DNA of 64,000 nt, taken from the NCBI GenBank assembly GCA_008828725.1, contig MEHQ01004074.1, forward strand, positions 550,485 through 614,484. Direction: 5' to 3'. How positions within the stretch are numbered: position 1 is the stretch's first letter; each line of letters begins with the position of its first letter. Under the pieces are notes generated by a model that saw only the letters and a list, made by a program, of their open reading frames with translations, was not told where the DNA came from and made no database searches. Of the stretch, positions 47,401-52,130 are shown piece by piece. The translations under genes and the position numbers were made by a program. This DNA is from Saccharina japonica. Its lineage: Eukaryota; Sar; Phaeophyceae; Laminariales; Laminariaceae.

Positions 47401-49628
47401 ATATAAGACCAATCTTCTCCCGTGACCTTTCGCCGCAGGTCGGAACTCCACGCGAAGGCGTGGCCCAACAGGGGGAAACAAAACATGATATATAGGGTTC
47501 GGGCAAGTGGCTGGTTGCCTATCGCGCGCTACCGTGTGAACACTTGTGATAACGCTTGTGGTTCGTATATCGTAGCACTTTTGAGAACACTTGACGCGTG
47601 CTACTACGATGATCGAGGTATACCTTTTTTTGGCAGAACCGTTTTCTTGATGACGGGGCTCCTTAACCCAAAAATCGTCGTCGGAGAGAGGTATACCTTT
47701 TTTTGGCAGAACCGTTTTCTTAATGACGGGGCTCCTTAGCCCAAAAATCGTCGTCGGAGCCTCATTCTTGCGTTGCAGAATGTTTCATTTCATACCTAAG
47801 AAGGACGTGGGATTGGTCATCGAGTATATACTTCGAAGTAGCACTTTTATGTTTCCTCAAAAACCAGTTTTGGGTGAGGGCATAGAGCTCCTATACTATA
47901 ATCAAGTGGACACTCTCAGAAGGCAGAAACATGGTGCAACTCTACCGTAGCATGCGCCGCTTGTGATACTATTGTTAATAGTATACTATCCGTATACTGT
48001 TATTAATAATAATCTAGCACACCCTCGGATGAATTTCGGGGCCGATTTCCTAAAAATATTGGGAGGGCCTCGTACACATCGAAAAAATGGGAGCTCGGGA
48101 AATATGTCGCCGAGATGTTTCCATAGACGTACGTATCGCTCGGCATTATTAGCGTTTGCACTCTCCCCGATGTCGAAAACATCAGATTGGAAATCGCCTG
48201 AGGGCTACGTAAGGGTAAGTGATATTATCACACGGGGTGTACGGTACACACTTTTGCGCTTTCTTGTGCACTTCCTTGTGTACCTCCTTGTGTACTCGCT
48301 TGTGCACTTGCTTGTGCACTTGCTTGTGTACCTGCTTGTGTACTTGCTTGTGTATTTGCTTGTGCACTTGTGGGCGTGCGCAGCGGGCGTTTAATTGTGG
48401 ACGTGTGACTTGGCTTGGTGCACTTGCGCGCGCTGTCAGCGTGTCCGGTTAACTGGCACCCCGACAACACGTTCTTGTGTTACAATATTAATAATACCAA
48501 CAATGTTGATAGTTCTACCGCACGGCAAATACACCAGCCGCCGCCCCTCTCTGGTTTGTATGGGACGCGGTGTATATCTCCTCTCCATATATTTGGTGTA
48601 CGAACACAGTTACAGTAAGTACCCCGATTAAGAGGGGTGTACAGTACAGGACACCTAATAAGAAACAGGCTAATAAGAAAGCCAGCTAATATTTTAGAGG
48701 AAAATAGTAAATTCGGGAGTCGATATCTTGAAAATAGTGTAGAAAGCACCCTCTCACATGAAAAATCCAGCCTGGACCAGGTTTCCTGTTTCTTGTTAGG
48801 TGTCCTTTTCTGTATTACACGCCAAAAACACCCCCCTCTAACAACTATCAATAGCCTTCTCTCTTTTATCCACTGTAGGAAATATATAGCTTAGGTAAAG
48901 GCGGGCTCAGCCGAACCGGCCTCTCTAATAAACTGCACCATTCTCTCTTGCCGCGCCCTTTCTTGAGTGCTGCACTGCGCAGAACCATATACGTGACACT
49001 AATTCCAAGTCATTTGTCCCCAAAACGGGTTAAGCCGGGTTACCCACTGTATATCGATACAGTTTACCCTGCCTTTTTTTTGCTTTTGGCGTGGTTTCTA
49101 TCCCAAGGTTTTTACACTACCGGTACTACTTGGAGGGAAAACGAGGCTGACAGTGCCAGCAATACATATTTTGTGACACCTATGTACTGGTATATACTAC
49201 TGTAGTCTTTAGCTGCAGGATTGGTGGGATTTTTCATTTTACGTTCCCTTGTTTTTTTTGTTTGCCATGAGTAGAATAAAACGATGTCCGCGCTCTTCCC
49301 GGGCTGCCCCTCCCGCTCCGTCTCGAATGAGATGCGTGGTCAATTGTCAAATGACTAAAGCAAGCAACGAATACGTACCCCCCCCCCCCCCCCCACCCCG
49401 TGCACTCCCCGCCCTGCCCCTGCGAACGAATAAGAATACTGGTAGACAAGACAAAACCTCATTGTGTCTATCCCCGCTTTCCCGCCGTCTACCGCCGCCG
49501 CCGCCGCCCCCCCCTCCCCGTCGCCCGCGTGTGCGAAATCGATCCTTGCCAGTGGTCTGGTGACGTGGCACCTGAGCTACTCGCGCATCTTGCCGACGGT
49601 TATGGCCATGTTACGGTTGGAAGAGTAA
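26103..49628 (+). CDS. TMCO4-like: DUF726 / TMCO4-like alpha/beta hydrolase (multi-exon gene body)
   Basis: Exons on + are 26103-26174, 29270-29361, 31509-31734, 33703-33842, 34403-34793, 39528-39661, 40859-40952, 43034-43159, 43500-43609, 46775-46933 and 49553-49628 (stop TAA), preceded by 22770-21700 on minus in a reversed contig. With that exon the sum is 2,691 nt, with every junction in phase. The order of domains is an N-terminal helical region, a Gly/Ala-rich membrane-type hairpin ending GAGVAGYKM, then EFHFLPL, a strand plus ICIPGW, a low-complexity insert, HVLVWES, and the nucleophile elbow GYSMGAK. AVMLGTP, AGRLINGFSSRDWLL and GVENLDLSGL follow, and the C-terminus is VTWHLSY. Candidate triad: Ser of GYSMG, Asp of RDW, His of TWH. 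Family members are predicted lipase-like proteins: yeast Mil1 binds the AP-1 adaptor and human TMCO4 is membrane associated, but the substrate is unknown. Introns are 0.34-4.7 kb and full of repeats. Confidence 0.88.
26433..27255. repeat. (GTTAGC)n array, right contig copy
   Basis: Hexamer array (GCGTTA pure to about 26527, then mixed GCGTCAGCGTTAGC, then degenerate TTAGCGACAGC). Its order mirrors 19111-20137, with different unit counts. Confidence 0.95.
27256..29433. repeat. Arm A' of large inverted duplication
   Basis: Reverse complement of 16971-19110. This is the copy continuous with the downstream gene exons. It contains the F6 repeat (27655-27775), the hairpin family on minus (27850-28090), M8 (28490-28665) and exon 3. 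Confidence 0.9.
29270..29361 (+). CDS. TMCO4-like: DUF726 hydrolase exon 3
   Basis: 92 bp, starting in phase 0 after TTCCTTGAAG| with a strong pyrimidine tract upstream, and ending in phase 2 before |GTACGT. It encodes VGMAAAGGGVLLFLSGGVAA then PSVTASLSAVG. This matches the conserved G-G-x(4)-(T/S)-G-G-(L/V)-A-A-P membrane-type segment of DUF726 proteins. The split Gly codon is completed by the first base of exon 4. Confidence 0.85.
29413..29521. mobile_element. MITE family M1
   Basis: Complete M1 copy 50 bp after exon 3. The overlap between the two contigs ends inside its left terminus, so the single N at 16970 falls at a repeat end. Confidence 0.85.
29522..29766. mobile_element. TIR element with GGGTCGTTCTTATCGAGCAA ends
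   Basis: Perfect inverted ends GGGTCGTTCTTATCGAGCAA / TTGCTCGATAAGAACGACCC flank a ~200-bp AT-rich core full of (A)TTTGGAAA(A) sub-repeats. TTA on both sides looks like a 3-bp target duplication. Non-autonomous, no coding capacity. It sits directly next to the M1 copy. Confidence 0.85.
29886..29996. mobile_element. MITE family M1
   Basis: Complete copy: TTACGGGGGACCATAGTAAA ... TATTTACTATGGACCCCGTG. It lies in intron 3. Confidence 0.85.
30120..30490. repeat. Satellite of CCTAA + AGCCAATCAGACCA units
   Basis: Units of CCCTAACCCTGGCCCTAAGCC then AATCAGACCAG, repeated with variable numbers of CCCTAA. It is an interstitial telomere-like satellite in intron 3. Confidence 0.85.
30696..31150. repeat. 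~63-bp tandem repeat (CTACACTAAAACTAGTATA)
   Basis: About seven units of AAGGCC(G/A)AAAGAGGCCTTGACGCGCC...AAAACGCC and TCCCTACACTAAAACTAGTA. The units are diverged but in register. Confidence 0.85.
31509..31734 (+). CDS. TMCO4-like: DUF726 hydrolase exon 4
   Basis: 226 bp, acceptor CCAATTCAG| after a C/T-rich tract, donor GCGGGG|GTGAGT. It starts YAAANSVSYVAPTLGAWLGY, has an Ala/Ser/Thr run, and ends GAAGAGVAGYKMTRRTAG. The G-A-A-G-A-G-x-x-G-x-K-M ending is a DUF726 hallmark. The exon supplies the second half of the hydrophobic Gly/Ala region. Confidence 0.9.
31905..31963 (+). pseudogene. Partial copy of the exon 4 3' end with donor
   Basis: GTTTCGGGGGTGGTGGGCGG / TTACGAAGTGACGAGGAGGG / CCGCGGGG|GTAAGT repeats the last ~65 bp of exon 4 and its donor, 170 bp downstream. 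12 bp are missing, and KM has changed to EV in the encoded peptide. It has no acceptor of its own, so it is probably silent, or an alternative donor. Confidence 0.75.
32246..32381. mobile_element. MITE family M1, reversed orientation
   Basis: Ends TTTACGGGGGAGCCATAGTA and ATGGTCCCCCGTATTA, core on the opposite strand. In intron 4. Confidence 0.8.
32973..33090. mobile_element. MITE family M1
   Basis: Complete copy in intron 4 with a duplicated TATTTACTA at its right end, as in the 508-626 copy. A fragment with ACAAAACACTTGGAAT lies just before it (about 32925). Confidence 0.85.
33312..33495. mobile_element. MITE family M4 (CACCCCCTCGGACGAATTT)
   Basis: Left end CACCCCCTCGGACGAATTT, internal GCGACCCGTCTATGGAAAGG and TCTCGACGAGAT, right end GAAATTCACCCCAGGGGGTGTG. 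Relatives: 37588-37757, 48018-48180, 56528-56738, and right-end fragments near 30570-30625 and 39757-39812. Confidence 0.8.
33703..33842 (+). CDS. TMCO4-like: DUF726 hydrolase exon 5
   Basis: 140 bp, acceptor GCGCGCAG|GTC, donor CCAAG|GTGAGC, phase 0 to 2. It encodes VQEFHFLPLHSKWPL, a short acidic linker, and GLPVFICIPGWHEPGHDPR. EFHFLPL and the strand ending in GW match the family's EFxFLPL and (V/I)xGW blocks, the first beta-strands of the hydrolase domain. Confidence 0.9.
33885..34300. repeat. Mixed dispersed repeats (GATCTATCTATC, TTTTGTGCAGGA)
   Basis: GATCATGATCTATCTATCTA recurs at 42192-42345. CCTGCCGTTATGATATTTTG / TGCAGGACCTGTAC recurs at 39290-39345. The TTCGTCGAAACTTATCTTTG block (34128-34200) recurs at 28895-28965 and 36218-36290. 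Confidence 0.65.
34403..34793 (+). CDS. TMCO4-like: DUF726 hydrolase exon 6, low-complexity insert
   Basis: Acceptor TATTTCGTAG|, phase 2 start joining exon 5 as ...DPR-HVWGGVGYAS. It then runs through poly-Ala, Ala/Thr, Gly/Glu-rich tracts to DSGTGRWYSGEGAE and the phase-0 donor GAG|GTGGGC, which matches exon 7. This is an expansion of the loop between the GW strand and the VWES strand of the family. The 3' end is uncertain. The frame stays open to 35148, and a second donor (GGGAG|GTGAGC at 35747) is reachable only if the poly-G tracts at 35047-35097 are mis-sized or an extra intron exists. Confidence 0.6.
35036..35746 (+). other. Open Gly/Ser/Ala-rich stretch, possible alternative exon
   Basis: A long open frame (35036-35893) is rich in GARNGARSGARSG, poly-Ser/Arg and AAAVAAAAVAA runs, with a good phase-0 donor at 35747 (GGCAGCTGGGAG|GTGAGC). 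CAG/GCA triplet composition keeps several frames open on both strands. It may be an extension or alternative form of exon 6, or simply triplet-rich intron. Confidence 0.3.
35894..36751. other. Intron 6 part with minor repeats
   Basis: No exon seen. It contains the ACAACAGCTGTGAGCTCGAG / GATTTCGTCGAAGCTCATC block at 36218-36290, also found at 28895-28965 and 34128-34200, and a TACCAGGTAC motif at 36416. Confidence 0.5.
36752..37592. repeat. 19-20-bp minisatellite (CACACGGGTGATAAGATAA)
   Basis: About 840 bp of CACACGGGTGATAAGATAA units with point variants (CGGAGTGAT, AGGGGTGAT, GATACGATAA). The minus-strand open frames with SYHPCVILSPVCYLITRV are translations of the repeat. It lies in intron 6. 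Confidence 0.97.
37588..37757. mobile_element. MITE family M4, at the end of the minisatellite
   Basis: CACCTCCTCGGACG ... GAGCGATGCGTCTATGGAAA ... GAAATCTGTTCCGGGGGTGT. Its left end is fused to the last minisatellite unit (ATAACACACCTCCTCGG), as if the array had grown out of the element boundary. Confidence 0.75.
37795..38345. repeat. Family F5, three tandem CCGGTA...CGGCACTA units
   Basis: Three units of TGGTCCCTNTATAGTGCCGG / TAT...GCCAGCCAACAAYACYGG / CACTAT / CGGCAACCGGCACTACTCCG / CACACTRCCACACTGG, each ~170-190 bp. Other copies: 42460-42530, 42880-42955 and 56885-57080. Confidence 0.75.
38356..38570. mobile_element. MITE family M1, enlarged or doubled copy
   Basis: Left end TTTCGGGAGACCATAGTAAA, right end TATTTACTACGGTCCCCCGT. 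The interior holds a second CCATAGTAAAGAGGGACC block, suggesting nested insertion or internal duplication. Confidence 0.7.
38588..38813. mobile_element. Foldback element with ~95-bp arms
   Basis: The outer arms GGGCCCGTTTTAACGAAGAA and TCTTCGTTAATACGGGCC pair. The inner arms GCTTTTCATTGGTCAGCACA / CGCACCAGCACCAAA pair with TTTGGTGCTGGTGCGTGTGT / TGACCAATGAAAAGC. The loop is only ~25 bp, so this can form a long hairpin. Confidence 0.85.
39528..39661 (+). CDS. TMCO4-like: DUF726 hydrolase exon 7
   Basis: 134 bp, acceptor CGAGCAG|GCG (or three bases earlier, same phase), donor CGAAG|GTAAGA. It encodes ALPSHAWWRDFVSGGEEHVL / VWESGPLAELYAAMRNLAWK / SASRR. The VWES...L...L pattern matches the (L/A)xWES(x)xL block after the GW strand in DUF726 proteins. 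Confidence 0.9.
39855..39930. repeat. ~22-bp tandem repeat (CAATAGGCTACTGTAGT)
   Basis: Four imperfect units of CCAATAGGCTACTGTAGTT in intron 7. Confidence 0.7.
40425..40600 (+). pseudogene. Two broken copies of the exon 8 5' end with acceptors
   Basis: CGTGTTTACCCCGCTCAG|GG at exon 8 is echoed at 40430-40470 (TCCGCGTCCAG|GGCGGTAAAC / GAGACCCTGAAGC, peptide AVNETLKHAV) and at 40553-40590 (CCCTGCTCAG|GGTTGTGAAG, stop after VVKH). Both keep an AG acceptor, and both precede the real exon. They are local partial duplications, probably non-functional. Confidence 0.7.
40610..40800 (+). repeat. Dispersed family F6
   Basis: Two F6-type blocks (TACAACTACGGCCGTGCA and GCGAGGGTCTATGGTCACG / CGACTACGGGCATGCA) with GCAATGTCTGCCTGGTCGGT between. 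Inserted between the decoy acceptors and exon 8. Confidence 0.75.
40859..40952 (+). CDS. TMCO4-like: DUF726 hydrolase exon 8
   Basis: 94 bp, acceptor CCGCTCAG|GG, donor GGCCTG|GTGAGC, phase 2 to 0. It encodes (R)AVNEALKRSALAPVVAAA / ALPLALLEAASGL. It corresponds to the helical, Ala-rich segment (ALxxPxxLL) that precedes the DxPW block in the family. Confidence 0.9.
41070..41352. mobile_element. TIR element M3 (GACGCGTGCTACGATAGAGGT)
   Basis: Ends GACGCGAGCTACGTTAGAGG and GAACCTCTACCCTCAAGGTA / GCTTGCGTCC. Interior CTCCCTTCCTTAACCCGAA and TATACTATAATCAAGTGG are shared with 47592-47957. Best-preserved ends are at 54165-54424. In intron 8. Confidence 0.7.
41373..41690. mobile_element. MITE family M5 (GGGCTATTGTTGTA) with repeated tail
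   Basis: The inverted ends CGGGGGGGCTATTGTTGTAA and CTACAACAATAGCCCACCCG bound 41373-41502. The right half (TGGGTCCATCGTTGGTTCTG / ATTCCTACAACAATAGCCC) is then repeated twice to 41690, so the element has a tandemly amplified end. Confidence 0.75.
41718..42040 (+). repeat. tRNA-derived SINE, full length
   Basis: Head GGTCGCCCCGGTGGTCTAAC, then AGTTAACCACGAAG and the B box GGGGTTCGAGTCTCC. Spacing from the A-box-like GGTGGTCTAACAG to the B box fits a pol III promoter. The body follows (GACGGGGGAAGAAAGTGCTG, CTCTCGCGATAAAAAGC, CCCCGGATCTGAGTTTCGAC) and ends A-rich. In intron 8, sense orientation. Confidence 0.9.
42192..42345. repeat. ~31-bp tandem repeat (GATCATGATCTATCTATCTA)
   Basis: Five imperfect units of CAGATCATGATCTATCTATC / TAACA. 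GATCATGATC inside each unit is palindromic. Confidence 0.85.
42527..42892. mobile_element. TIR element M3 with a nested element
   Basis: Outer ends ACGCAAGCTACGATAGAGG and ACCTCTATCGTAGCCCGCG. Inside, 42745-42840 is a smaller element with AACCCCTTAAGAACTGGTC ... CTTGGAATTAGTGTGGGAC ... GTTCTGAATGGGTTAAGG, related to 53845-53980 and fragments near 48990 and 57250. Confidence 0.65.
43034..43159 (+). CDS. TMCO4-like: DUF726 hydrolase exon 9, nucleophile elbow
   Basis: 126 bp, acceptor TAACTCAG|GAT, donor GCGAAG|GTGGGT, phase 0/0. It encodes DDPWGVVRSRASEAGRLLAA / VLLSREAGSRPVTLLGYSMG / AK. D-x-P-W, the LLSR...G-x-RPVTL run and G-Y-S-M-G-A are the most diagnostic blocks of the family, and the Ser is the predicted nucleophile. 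Exons 9 and 10 are separated by the shortest intron (340 bp). Confidence 0.95.
43500..43609 (+). CDS. TMCO4-like: DUF726 hydrolase exon 10
   Basis: 110 bp, acceptor CACGTAG|GTG, donor GGGAG|GTGCGT, phase 0 to 2. It encodes VVFNCLEALAAAPGDRGLGI / VENAVMLGTPVGTKRG(R). It continues directly from GYSMGAK and includes the V(V/M)LLG(A/T)PV strand. Confidence 0.93.
43688..43754 (+). other. Exon-like fragment of unknown origin in intron 10
   Basis: Between a good acceptor (TTGTTTTAG|) and a GTAAGG donor there is an open frame reading VFTTFWPILDEMVDIYKLWS / E. The peptide looks like folded protein but does not fit the hydrolase: exon 10 joins exon 11 perfectly without it, and the phase is wrong. It may be a captured gene fragment or chance. 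The end, TCGGAAATGTAAGGACAGT, resembles GCCGGAAATGTAAGGAGCG at 11449 and GGCCGGAAATGTAAGCACCG at 52726. Confidence 0.25.
43873..44171. other. Assembly gap (299 Ns)
   Basis: Scaffold gap within intron 10, with F6 repeat immediately to its right (44172-44245, minus). Confidence 1.
44172..44245 (-). repeat. Dispersed family F6 fragment
   Basis: TCATGTCGTGCATGGCCGTA / GTCGTATGACCATGGACC, the reverse of the block seen at 15440-15475. Confidence 0.7.
44246..44904. other. Intron 10 stretch with inverted ~100-bp repeats
   Basis: A block CCCCGGGCGCCTCTGCTCTT / CCG...GTAGCTGCGGTTACGGCCTT / GAAGCTC appears at 44815-44890, 45248-45320 and 45335-45415, and inverted at 44675-44775. No exon seen. The Ala-rich frame at 44246-44430 has no splice fit with the hydrolase. 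Confidence 0.5.
44905..45222. mobile_element. TIR element M2 with internal GGGGTTAGGG tract
   Basis: ~50-bp inverted ends (CACTGAATTATCATCTAC / AGGATAAAGTATAGAAATCGG against CCATTTCTATACTTTATCCT / AACTCAGAATTGCGGTAAAGG). The interior carries GGTCGGGGTTGGGGTTAGGG, a telomere-like tract. A second copy is at 58138-58448. Both lack coding capacity. Confidence 0.85.
45890..46262. repeat. ~187-bp tandem duplication
   Basis: Two units (45890-46074 and 46075-46262) each run GATCACCCACCAAGGGGTGG, TGGGTGGTATCAGCCACCCC, TACGTTCCACTCTCGTTGCG, ACAACAGCAGCAGCACGCTG, TTGTACTCGTACGAGTTYCAA. Both keep the open peptide FHSRCDDNN...LQQQQHSNNS, but there is no splice context. It lies in intron 10. Confidence 0.85.
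46775..46933 (+). CDS. TMCO4-like: DUF726 hydrolase exon 11
   Basis: 159 bp, acceptor ATGGTAG|GTG, donor CTGAG|GTGAGA, phase 2 to 2. It encodes (R)WKRARSAVAGRLINGF / SSRDWLLALVYRSKSWSVGV / AGTSKVEACGVENLDL(S). W-x(3)-R-x-(V/A)-(V/A)-(A/S)-GR-(L/I)-(I/V)-N-G and (N/R)DW are strong family matches. The Asp of RDW is the likely triad acid. Confidence 0.95.
46934..47591. other. Intron 11, T/G-rich part
   Basis: Homopolymer-rich (T20-like run at 47291-47310, G runs near 47185-47215). No exon seen. Confidence 0.6.
47592..47957. mobile_element. TIR element M3 with a 72-bp internal tandem duplication
   Basis: Ends GACGCGTGCTACTACGATGA / TCGAGGTATAC and GCAACTCTACCGTAGCATGC. The block GAGGTATACCTTTTTTTGGC / AGAACCGTTTTCTTRATGAC / GGGGCTCCTTARCCCAAAAA is present twice in tandem near the left end. 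Confidence 0.75.
48018..48180. mobile_element. MITE family M4, rearranged copy
   Basis: CACACCCTCGGATGAATTTC at the left, then TCCATAGACGTACGTATCGC / TCGGC in the inverted sense compared with 33312-33495. The interior has therefore flipped or this is a half-element pair. Confidence 0.6.
48255..48395. repeat. 12-bp minisatellite (CTTGTGCACTTG)
   Basis: About eleven CTTGTG(C/T)A(C/T)TTG / CTTGTGTACCTC units in intron 11. Protein-like frames here (VYLLVYLLVHL) are repeat translations. Confidence 0.92.
48648..48815. mobile_element. TIR element M8 (GGACACCTAATAAGAAACAGG)
   Basis: Ends AGGACACCTAATAAGAAACA and TGTTTCTTGTTAGGTGTCCT. Interior GAAAGCACCCTCTCACATGA. A diverged relative is inside arms A/A' (17697-17872 / 28490-28665). 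Confidence 0.8.
49553..49628 (+). CDS. TMCO4-like: DUF726 hydrolase exon 12, C-terminus and stop
   Basis: Acceptor CTTGCCAG|T. The codon AGT spans the junction with exon 11. It encodes (S)GLVTWHLSYSRILPTVMAM / LRLEE then TAA. The family has (S/D)xVxGHxxY here, so the His is the predicted triad base, but the usual Gly before it is Trp. The last ~40 bases are also unit 1 of the minisatellite 49594-49850. Confidence 0.92.
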
Positions 49629-49850
49629 AACGGTTGTGCCACCATGTTGCGGTTGGAGGAGTGAAACGGTTCACATGGCTTTTATGTGGTGGTTGGAAAG
49701 AGTGAAACGGTTTTAATGGCCATCATGTTGCGGTTGGTTTGGAGAGTAAAACGGTTTTAATGGCCATAATGTTGCGGTTTTGGGAGAGTGGAAACGGTTA
49801 TTATGGCCCATCATGTTGCGGTTGGAAGAGTGAAACGGATGAAACGGCCG
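49594..49850. repeat. Minisatellite seeded by the last codons of the hydrolase gene
   Basis: Six imperfect ~40-bp units ATGGCCATCATGTTGCGGTT / GGAAGAGTGAAACGGTTTTA. The first unit is coding and contains the stop codon. Later units repeat the MLR-LEE-stop stretch in the 3'UTR region. Confidence 0.85.
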
Positions 49851-50198
49851 CGAACTCGGACGGCATGCATGCGTCATGCGTCATGGACACTCGCGCTCTC
49901 CCTCTCTCTCTTTTTTTTTTGGTTGGTGATTTTGTTTTTGTTGGGGATTGGGGCGGGTGGTGACGGTTACGTAGTGGATGCCGTGTGCCACTCATACTTC
50001 GATGACCCGCCCCCACGGCACCCGTTTTCCTTGAATATTACAGTGATGTTTGCGTATTGTAGAGCGTTCTTGGGTCGACCCACCCCTGACTGCTGAACAG
50101 CGTGCGCCGTATTTTGCACGGCGTATCGTGTGTGTGTTCTTGTTGGTGATTCCTGGGGTGTGAAGGTGGTTTGGTGGGGCGTCTCTTTTTCTTCAAAG

Positions 50199-50310
50199 AT
50201 GGCTGCTGGTGGAATGTCTTCCTGTGGCGTTTCTGTTGTATGTACCGCACGCTGGCCCAGCAGCGGGAACAGCTTCCCACATTGATGCAGCTGGTTTCGG
50301 CGTTTTACGT
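50199..50310 (+). CDS. Unassigned exon-like stretch
   Basis: Acceptor-like CTTCAAAG| and donor TTACGT|GTGAGT enclose an open frame with ATG at 50240: MYRTLAQQREQLPTLMQLVS / AFY. The peptide is amphipathic and plausible, but I recognise no family and no partner exon joins with certainty. It starts 570 bp after the hydrolase stop, so it could begin another + strand gene or be chance. Confidence 0.25.
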
Positions 50311-50777
50311 GTGAGTATGTTAGCGGTGTGTTTTGTGCTCTATAGGCAATCTCCGCAGCCTTGCGTTGCCTCACCCCCCCCCCCCCCCCCCCCCGCCACA
50401 CCCACATCCTTCTCTTGGTATTTATATTACAGTAAGTGTTTTTCCGCTTCTACATGGTATGATAGTGTCTTTCACCCCTCCCCCCGACACCGACTTCCCT
50501 TGATAGTAGGTGCTTTTTTTGCATCTCCATGGGGTATGATACCCCAGCCTTGCCATGGTTGGCTCTGGTGTCCACGTTGGGACAAAGCCCCTTCCTAAGC
50601 AAAGGGTTTCACTTATAATAGGAGTTTCTCTAGAAACATTGGCGTTTTTATTGCTCTCTTTTGTGCGACATCCTTAAAACATGTATGTCGTAGTGGTGTT
50701 TTTTTTTTTTTTTTTCATCGTCGACTCCGGCTGAATGCGAAGGCTTTATACGCCATGCCTGCCTCTGGTATTTTCAG

Positions 50778-50903
50778 GCAGCTTGTTGTTTGGTGACGTT
50801 GCCCGATGTGGGTGGAAACGTCATGCGCGGGAACTTCCGTGTGATGGGTTCCTGGGTCCTCCAATCAACGGACGCGGTCGGTGATTGGACATGTTTCGGT
50901 TGA
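50778..50903 (+). CDS. Unassigned exon-like stretch ending in stop
   Basis: The acceptor GGTATTTTCAG| is followed by an open frame AACCLVTLPDVGGNVMRGNF / RVMGSWVLQSTDAVGDW... to TGA. An alternative acceptor five bases on gives VLLFGDVARCGWKRHARELP in another frame that joins 50310 in phase. Neither is recognised. Confidence 0.2.
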   Translation, partial: AACCLVTLPDVGGNVMRGNFRVMGSWVLQSTDAVGDWTCFG

Positions 50904-51949
50904 GCCCTGCAGTATTATTGGGGGCAGGGCGCCTGTTCGGCGCTTTTAGTATTTATGGTCGCTTGCCGGGTCACGTGTGGTACCAGTTTCTTTTTGTTTT
51001 GTCCCGTTTTTTTTTTCCTTGAAGTTTCTCGGGGGTATCTTTTCGCTCTGCTTAGCTCTGCTTAGCTCTGCTCTGCTTTTTTGTTGTTGTTGTTGCTCTG
51101 CGCTGCGTATGAATGGGTTTGTATTACGGCAGTAGCAGCAGCTGCAGTAGCAGTAGTGTATAGTACCAGCAGTGTATAGTACCAGCATTTGGTGACACGC
51201 TCAGTTGCCGCGTGAAAGCCGTACCGTGTCCTGTGACACTGCTCTAGACTCAAAAGTTGTCCTTTTAAAGTTGTGCTTAAAAGGTCTGCTTAAACGGTGT
51301 GCTTTAAAGTTGTGCCTCGAAAAGTTACACTGTAAAGTTGTACTTTACAGCTGTATGCTTCTGAGGTTGCAACTTAAAGCTGTACAGCCAGTGCCTGCCC
51401 CCTCTCGTAGGCTCTCGCCCTCTCCTTTGGGGTGAGATTGGGGTTTATTTGGGTCCCCTATGTTAATGCATCGGTACGATTTGATACAGCCGCAAGCGAG
51501 CAGATGGATGGGTGATGGATGATGGGATGCATCTGTTTTGCTCCGCGCGATGCTGCTCTTCGGCTGGTCTATCAAAAGTATTGACCCGGACAATGTGCTA
51601 CTGTGAGTGTTGCTACGCTCCTTGCTATTGCCAACACACTGCTCTATCCTACTGCTGATACTATCTACCGGTACGACCATCTTGTACTTTTCGAGCTGTG
51701 ACGCACGGATAGTCGAAGTAGTGGTTGCGGTCGTGGTGGCGATAGTCGAGTAGAGTGTGTTGACGAGGCGGTGATGGTGGTGGTATTGATTGGTTGGTGC
51801 TGGTGCGCTATTGGTTAGGGCCGAAGGACCGAGAGAAAATTTGTAAGGTGGCGTTTTCTGTTGTGGGTACGGTGGTGGTGGTGATGTTGGTGTTGGTGGT
51901 GATGAGGTATTATATTGGTCAATATTCAAGCGTGTGTATAAGTGAAGGC
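50904..51949. other. Gene-poor stretch with one exon-like end
   Basis: 51550-51602 (+) reads MLLFGWSIKSIDPDNVLL up to a GTGAGT donor, but has no acceptor or matched partner. The minus strand is open for 194 codons over 51345-51929 without a recognisable family. 51260-51380 has degenerate AAAGTTGT(G/A)CTTAAA repeats. Confidence 0.35.
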
Positions 51950-52130
51950 CTCAGTATACACTCTGGTACCCGAGTACCTACCCGAGCATGGAGTGAAACC
52001 CATAGCCAGGTTTGGTACCCGGGTACCCGAGAGTATGAGGCACATAACCAGGTTTTGTACTCGGGTACTCGACAGTGTGCGGCACACAACCAGGTTTTAT
52101 ACTCGGTTACCCCGAGATTATATACTCTAA
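51950..52130. repeat. ~56-bp tandem repeat (AACCAGGTTTTGTACTCGGG)
   Basis: Three units of CACATAACCAGGTTTTGTAC / TCGGGTACTCGAGAGTGTGA. Each contains an inverted GGTACCCGGGTACC-like core. Confidence 0.8.

Noticed and set aside
51345-51929. 194-codon minus ORF
   Set aside because: Pro/Thr/Ser-rich and driven partly by GGTGGT-type sequence. A competing + strand exon-like stretch overlaps it, and neither is supported.
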